From assembly GCA_003245835.1 (NCBI GenBank), contig QKCC01000213.1:1-52077 (forward strand): a stretch of DNA of 52,077 nucleotides, given 5' to 3'. The first letter of the stretch is position 1. Each line of letters begins with the position of its first letter. Below the pieces are notes generated by a model. That model searched no databases. It saw only the letters and a program-made list of their open reading frames with translations, and was not told the origin of the DNA. The position numbers were made by a program, and so were the translations under genes. The stretch is from Spirochaetales bacterium. GTDB taxonomy: Bacteria; Spirochaetota; Spirochaetia; UBA9216. Positions 49,708-52,077 of this stretch are shown here, one piece after another.

Positions 49708-50289
49708 TCAGGCACTACTTCGGTAATATGAATGATGCAATCCTCCTAAAACCGGTTTTTTCTTAATTTTTCCATAACCCAATTGCAGTTGGGGATCGGG
49801 AATATTCCCGAGTCCCTGATGGGGACGCTGATGATTATGATCATCCTAATAGAAATCGATTATTTGCTGTTTGACAAACTCCCTGCCTGGATATTCTGTG
49901 AGACTCCATTTAGCAATTTTCCTTGATTTGAGATCAAGAATGATAAAAAGATAGAATCGTCTGCCTAAAAGTGTATCTATATTGATTTTCCTAAGTTCAT
50001 TAGAAATCTTTTTACAGCCCCAGAGATAGTTTTCATTCTTCATTTCAATAATCAGGGCTTTAATGTCTTTAGCAACAGTCTTCCTTCCGGGATATTTGTG
50101 ATTGTAACACCAGAAATTCTTGATTAACCTCCGTTGCCAGCTCAGAAGTGTATCAGGCTTCACTATCGTTAGATGATTAATTGCTCTTGCTGACAGAGCT
50201 TTTATCATTGCAAGAGTAAATTTATCTTTCTTCCCGAAATGCAGTTTCTTGTTCTTTAGATTGAGGTGTCGTCTATAAACTTCGTTCTC
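49708..50289 (-). pseudogene. Dead integrase-core (rve-type) insertion-sequence transposase
   Basis: The frame from 50289 gives ENEVYRRHLNLKNKKLHF, HLTIVKPDTLLSWQRRLIKNFW and NENYLWGCKKISNELRKINI, the N-terminal half of an integrase-core transposase. It then jumps directly to DTLLGRRFYLFIILDLKSRK and FVKQQIIDFY, and after a frameshift to HNHQRPHQGLGNIP and a C-terminal VLGGLHHSYYRSSA. The first catalytic Asp segment and the whole region with the second Asp and Glu are deleted, so it cannot transpose. The upstream start is also broken by a stop. AT-rich relative to neighbours. Confidence 0.8.
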
Positions 50290-50507
50290 TTACATAAGCA
50301 GCAATATTGTAAAAATGGCATCCTTCCTCTTATGGAATATTATTTTGAATGTGGATGGAAGCAGAGAACAAAGGAAGTTGAACATATTTATATTATCGGC
50401 TGTTTTTTAATACGGAAGATTTTCCATACTAAAATAGAGAGCGTCACCCGGAAGGAAAAAACAGTAGCTCTTGATCTTTTTTTGATGATATATCTATTCT
50501 ATTGCCA

Positions 50508-51416
50508 ATGAACAAACACCTGATTAGAAATGATTTTCTTTTATTACTGGCTGCTTCTATCTGGGGATTCGCCTTTGTCGCTCAGAGGGTGGGTATGGTT
50601 TACGTTGGTCCTTTTACATACAATGGAATAAGGTTTATCATCGGGCCGATATCGCTTCTTCCGCTAATCCTATACCGGAGGAAAACTCTTTCCGGATACA
50701 ATACTCCGCTGCGACTCAATATAATCGGAGGGCTTATTGCAGGAATCTGTCTTTTTATCGCATCGAGCCTGCAGCAGATAGGTTTAATCTATACAACTGC
50801 CGGGAATGCCGGTTTTATTACCGGATTCTATGTAATATTTGTTCAGATATTCGGCATATTCCTGGGAAAAAGAGTCGGCTGGCTCAGATGGCTTGCGGCG
50901 GCTACTGCTCTTGCGGGGCTTTTCATGCTTTCGGTAAAGAGTGATTTCTCTATGGGAAGAGGCGACATGCTTGTATTAGCCTGTGCCGTCTTCTATGCTC
51001 TGCATATCATGGTTGTTGCTCATTTTGTAACGAGGATTGATTCCATTGTTTTCTCGTTTATTCAGTTTCTTATCTGCGGAATACTCAGTCTTGCCGCTGC
51101 TTTCATTTTTGAAGAACCTTCAATTACTTCAGTCGGTGAGGCCTGGATCCCGATTCTCTACGGCGGGATTATGTCTGTCGGAGTCGCTTATACTCTTCAG
51201 GTCGTTGCGCAAAAGGATGTTCCGGCCGGCCATGCTGTAATCATCCTTGCCCTGGAGGGAGCCTTTGCCGCTCTGGGCGGCGGATTGATCCTTCATGAGA
51301 TATTAAGTTCCAGAGAGCTGATCGGATGTATTTTCCTTTTTGCAGGGATGCTGCTGTCGCAGGTTTCAAGGAAAAAAGAGACAGTTAAAGTTGCAGTTTC
51401 CCGGAAAACAGAATAG
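50508..51416 (+). CDS. EamA/DMT family transporter
   Basis: About 302 aa with ten hydrophobic segments in two EamA repeats (LLAASIWGFAFVAQRVGMVYVGPFTYNGIRF, and the second from LVLACAVFYALHIMVVAHFV). Drug/metabolite transporter superfamily; probably an exporter of an amino acid or other small metabolite. ATG at 50508 (MNKHLIRND) is preferred over the track TTG at 50502. No clear ribosome site. Its composition resembles the core genes rather than the decayed IS region beside it. Confidence 0.9.
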   Translation: MNKHLIRNDFLLLLAASIWGFAFVAQRVGMVYVGPFTYNGIRFIIGPISLLPLILYRRKTLSGYNTPLRLNIIGGLIAGICLFIASSLQQIGLIYTTAGNAGFITGFYVIFVQIFGIFLGKRVGWLRWLAAATALAGLFMLSVKSDFSMGRGDMLVLACAVFYALHIMVVAHFVTRIDSIVFSFIQFLICGILSLAAAFIFEEPSITSVGEAWIPILYGGIMSVGVAYTLQVVAQKDVPAGHAVIILALEGAFAALGGGLILHEILSSRELIGCIFLFAGMLLSQVSRKKETVKVAVSRKTE

Positions 51417-51425
51417 TTCTGACAC

Positions 51426-51446
51426 ATACGTTTTATTGGAACGTAT
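51426..51446 (+). terminator. Hairpin after the EamA gene
   Basis: ATACGTT-ttattgg-AACGTAT, a perfect seven-base stem ten bases after the stop codon, without a T run. A weak terminator at best. Confidence 0.35.
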
Positions 51447-51500
51447 CAAAGGATATTCAACTATGAGAGGGATATATTAAGGGAATATTTTCCACATTAG

Positions 51501-51617
51501 TCAATAAAAGCCATAGGGCGTTTTGTTTTCCGAGACCATCCATTTTAGATCTTCATAATCTTCACGAATCCCGGCCATATTGGTCTGCGTGATCATACTT
51601 CCATTACGAGCAGCCAT
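51501..51617 (-). pseudogene. C-terminal gene fragment
   Basis: The minus strand is open from 51656 to a TGA at 51501-51503 and reads like real protein (FGEKDFDNLTMAARNGSMITQ, then DYEDLKWMVSENKTPYGFY). The frame is cut by a TAA just upstream (51657-51659), so only ~50 codons survive; an ATG at 51617 would give 38 aa. I do not recognise the family. Best read as the remnant of a truncated gene. Confidence 0.45.
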
Positions 51618-51676
51618 CGTAAGATTATCAAAATCTTTCTCACCAAAAACCTGTAATTATACTGTATGTAATCTTA

Positions 51677-52042
51677 TTACCGATTAGTTCTTTGCTGAAA
51701 TATCACTTTCCAGTTGTCATTTTTCCTTTTCCAAATTGAACTGCAATTTATCATTGTCCGGGTGTTTTTTTTGACTTTTACAGCGCCGTAAATTAATAAT
51801 TTACAGTTTGCAGAAAGATCAATTAATTGTGATTCGTCATTAGTGATGTATATAACTCCATCTATTTTTTCAAACGTCTGGCCGGGCTGAAATCGATTTT
51901 GGACACCTGTCTCGTTGATCTCGATATAATTAATTTCTATAAGATCCTTCAGGACTTCAGCGTTTTCTCTAAAATCATTATTTAACAGTTTTTCTTCGTT
52001 GTATAGAATTTCTTCTTTCATTCTTTTTTCACTCAATTCCAT
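51677..52042 (-). CDS. NTF2-like (DUF4440-type) small protein
   Basis: About 121 aa from ATG 52042 (MELSEKRMKEEIL), with AAGGGG six bases upstream. N-terminal helices are followed by a cone-like beta sheet: IDGVIYITNDESQLIDLSANCKLLIYGAVKVKK, then the typical DUF4440 ending IWKRKNDNWKVIFQQRT. Function unknown; relatives include small stand-alone proteins associated with stress or ketosteroid-isomerase folds. Low G+C compared with the core. Nothing else is seen to the window end. Confidence 0.7.
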   Translation of the reverse strand: MELSEKRMKEEILYNEEKLLNNDFRENAEVLKDLIEINYIEINETGVQNRFQPGQTFEKIDGVIYITNDESQLIDLSANCKLLIYGAVKVKKNTRTMINCSSIWKRKNDNWKVIFQQRTNR

Positions 52043-52077
52043 ATTATGCCCCTTGTATTTATACAATGTAAATTAAT

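Noticed and set aside
50266-50511. 81-aa ORF upstream of the EamA gene
   Set aside because: No ribosome site, no recognisable fold, unusual composition; overlaps the 5' end of the transposase remnant on the other strand.
49295-52077. Integrated island bounded by a tRNA-Leu 3'-end duplicate
   Set aside because: I found no second copy of the tRNA 3' end in the window and no intact integrase, so an island boundary cannot be supported.
1-52077. CRISPR array, defence system or prophage
   Set aside because: No regularly spaced repeats, Cas, restriction, toxin-antitoxin or phage structural genes are visible.

Overview
The window reads as a chromosomal stretch of a spirochaete-like bacterium with moderate G+C and a Gram-negative envelope. 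This assignment is inference. It rests on LptA/B/C-type lipopolysaccharide-export genes, an rpoN-hpf-hprK-ptsH cluster joined to ntrYX, a regulatory-looking PTS (HPr, HPr kinase and EIIA domains, with no sugar permease visible), and an insertion-sequence remnant of a type I associate with spirochaetes. About 50 protein genes, one tRNA-Leu(CAG), several promoters and terminators, and some structured non-coding DNA can be supported.

Layout. 1-8 kb holds transport and metabolism: the end of an EIIA-tailed transporter, a MATE exporter, valine-pyruvate aminotransferase and a cation-chloride-cotransporter-like permease. An M15 peptidase lipoprotein and a DUF401 membrane protein face them. 8-16.3 kb runs rightward: feoAB, deoD, a YkgJ-type cysteine-cluster protein, a CDF metal exporter, gpmI, pepD and an orphan, ending at a bidirectional terminator. 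16.4-21.4 kb runs leftward: a flavodiiron protein and a split FGAM synthase (purL, purQ). 21.6-26 kb holds a lone EIIA, a diaminopimelate-decarboxylase-type gene, hisA with a hisE whose N-terminal HisI-like part looks decayed, an acetyltransferase and a SixA-like phosphatase. 26-31.7 kb is a leftward operon of LamG/FN3, TPR, HDOD and metallo-beta-lactamase-fold proteins.

uvrC is followed by a 361-base gap that I consider the most interesting part of the window. It has its own promoter, a folded RNA with mutually exclusive pairings, a 10-codon reading frame behind an ideal Shine-Dalgarno sequence, and a strong intrinsic terminator. All of this lies upstream of a secreted endonuclease/exonuclease/phosphatase-fold protein that seems to have lost catalytic residues. 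The architecture resembles a ribosome-controlled attenuator.

35-45.4 kb is a long, tightly packed leftward cluster: lptC-lptA-lptB, then rpoN-hpf-hprK-ptsH-DUF4390-ntrY-ntrX-lexA-holA. The DUF4390-like gene is missing from the ORF track because its best start codon is ACG. 45.4-49 kb has cheR-cheB facing rseC and ymdB, with a 180-base inverted-repeat element between them. 49-52 kb turns accessory: a hairpin-rich spacer with a perfect 36-base palindrome, tRNA-Leu, a dead transposase with a duplicated 3' end, an EamA transporter, a gene fragment and an NTF2-like protein.
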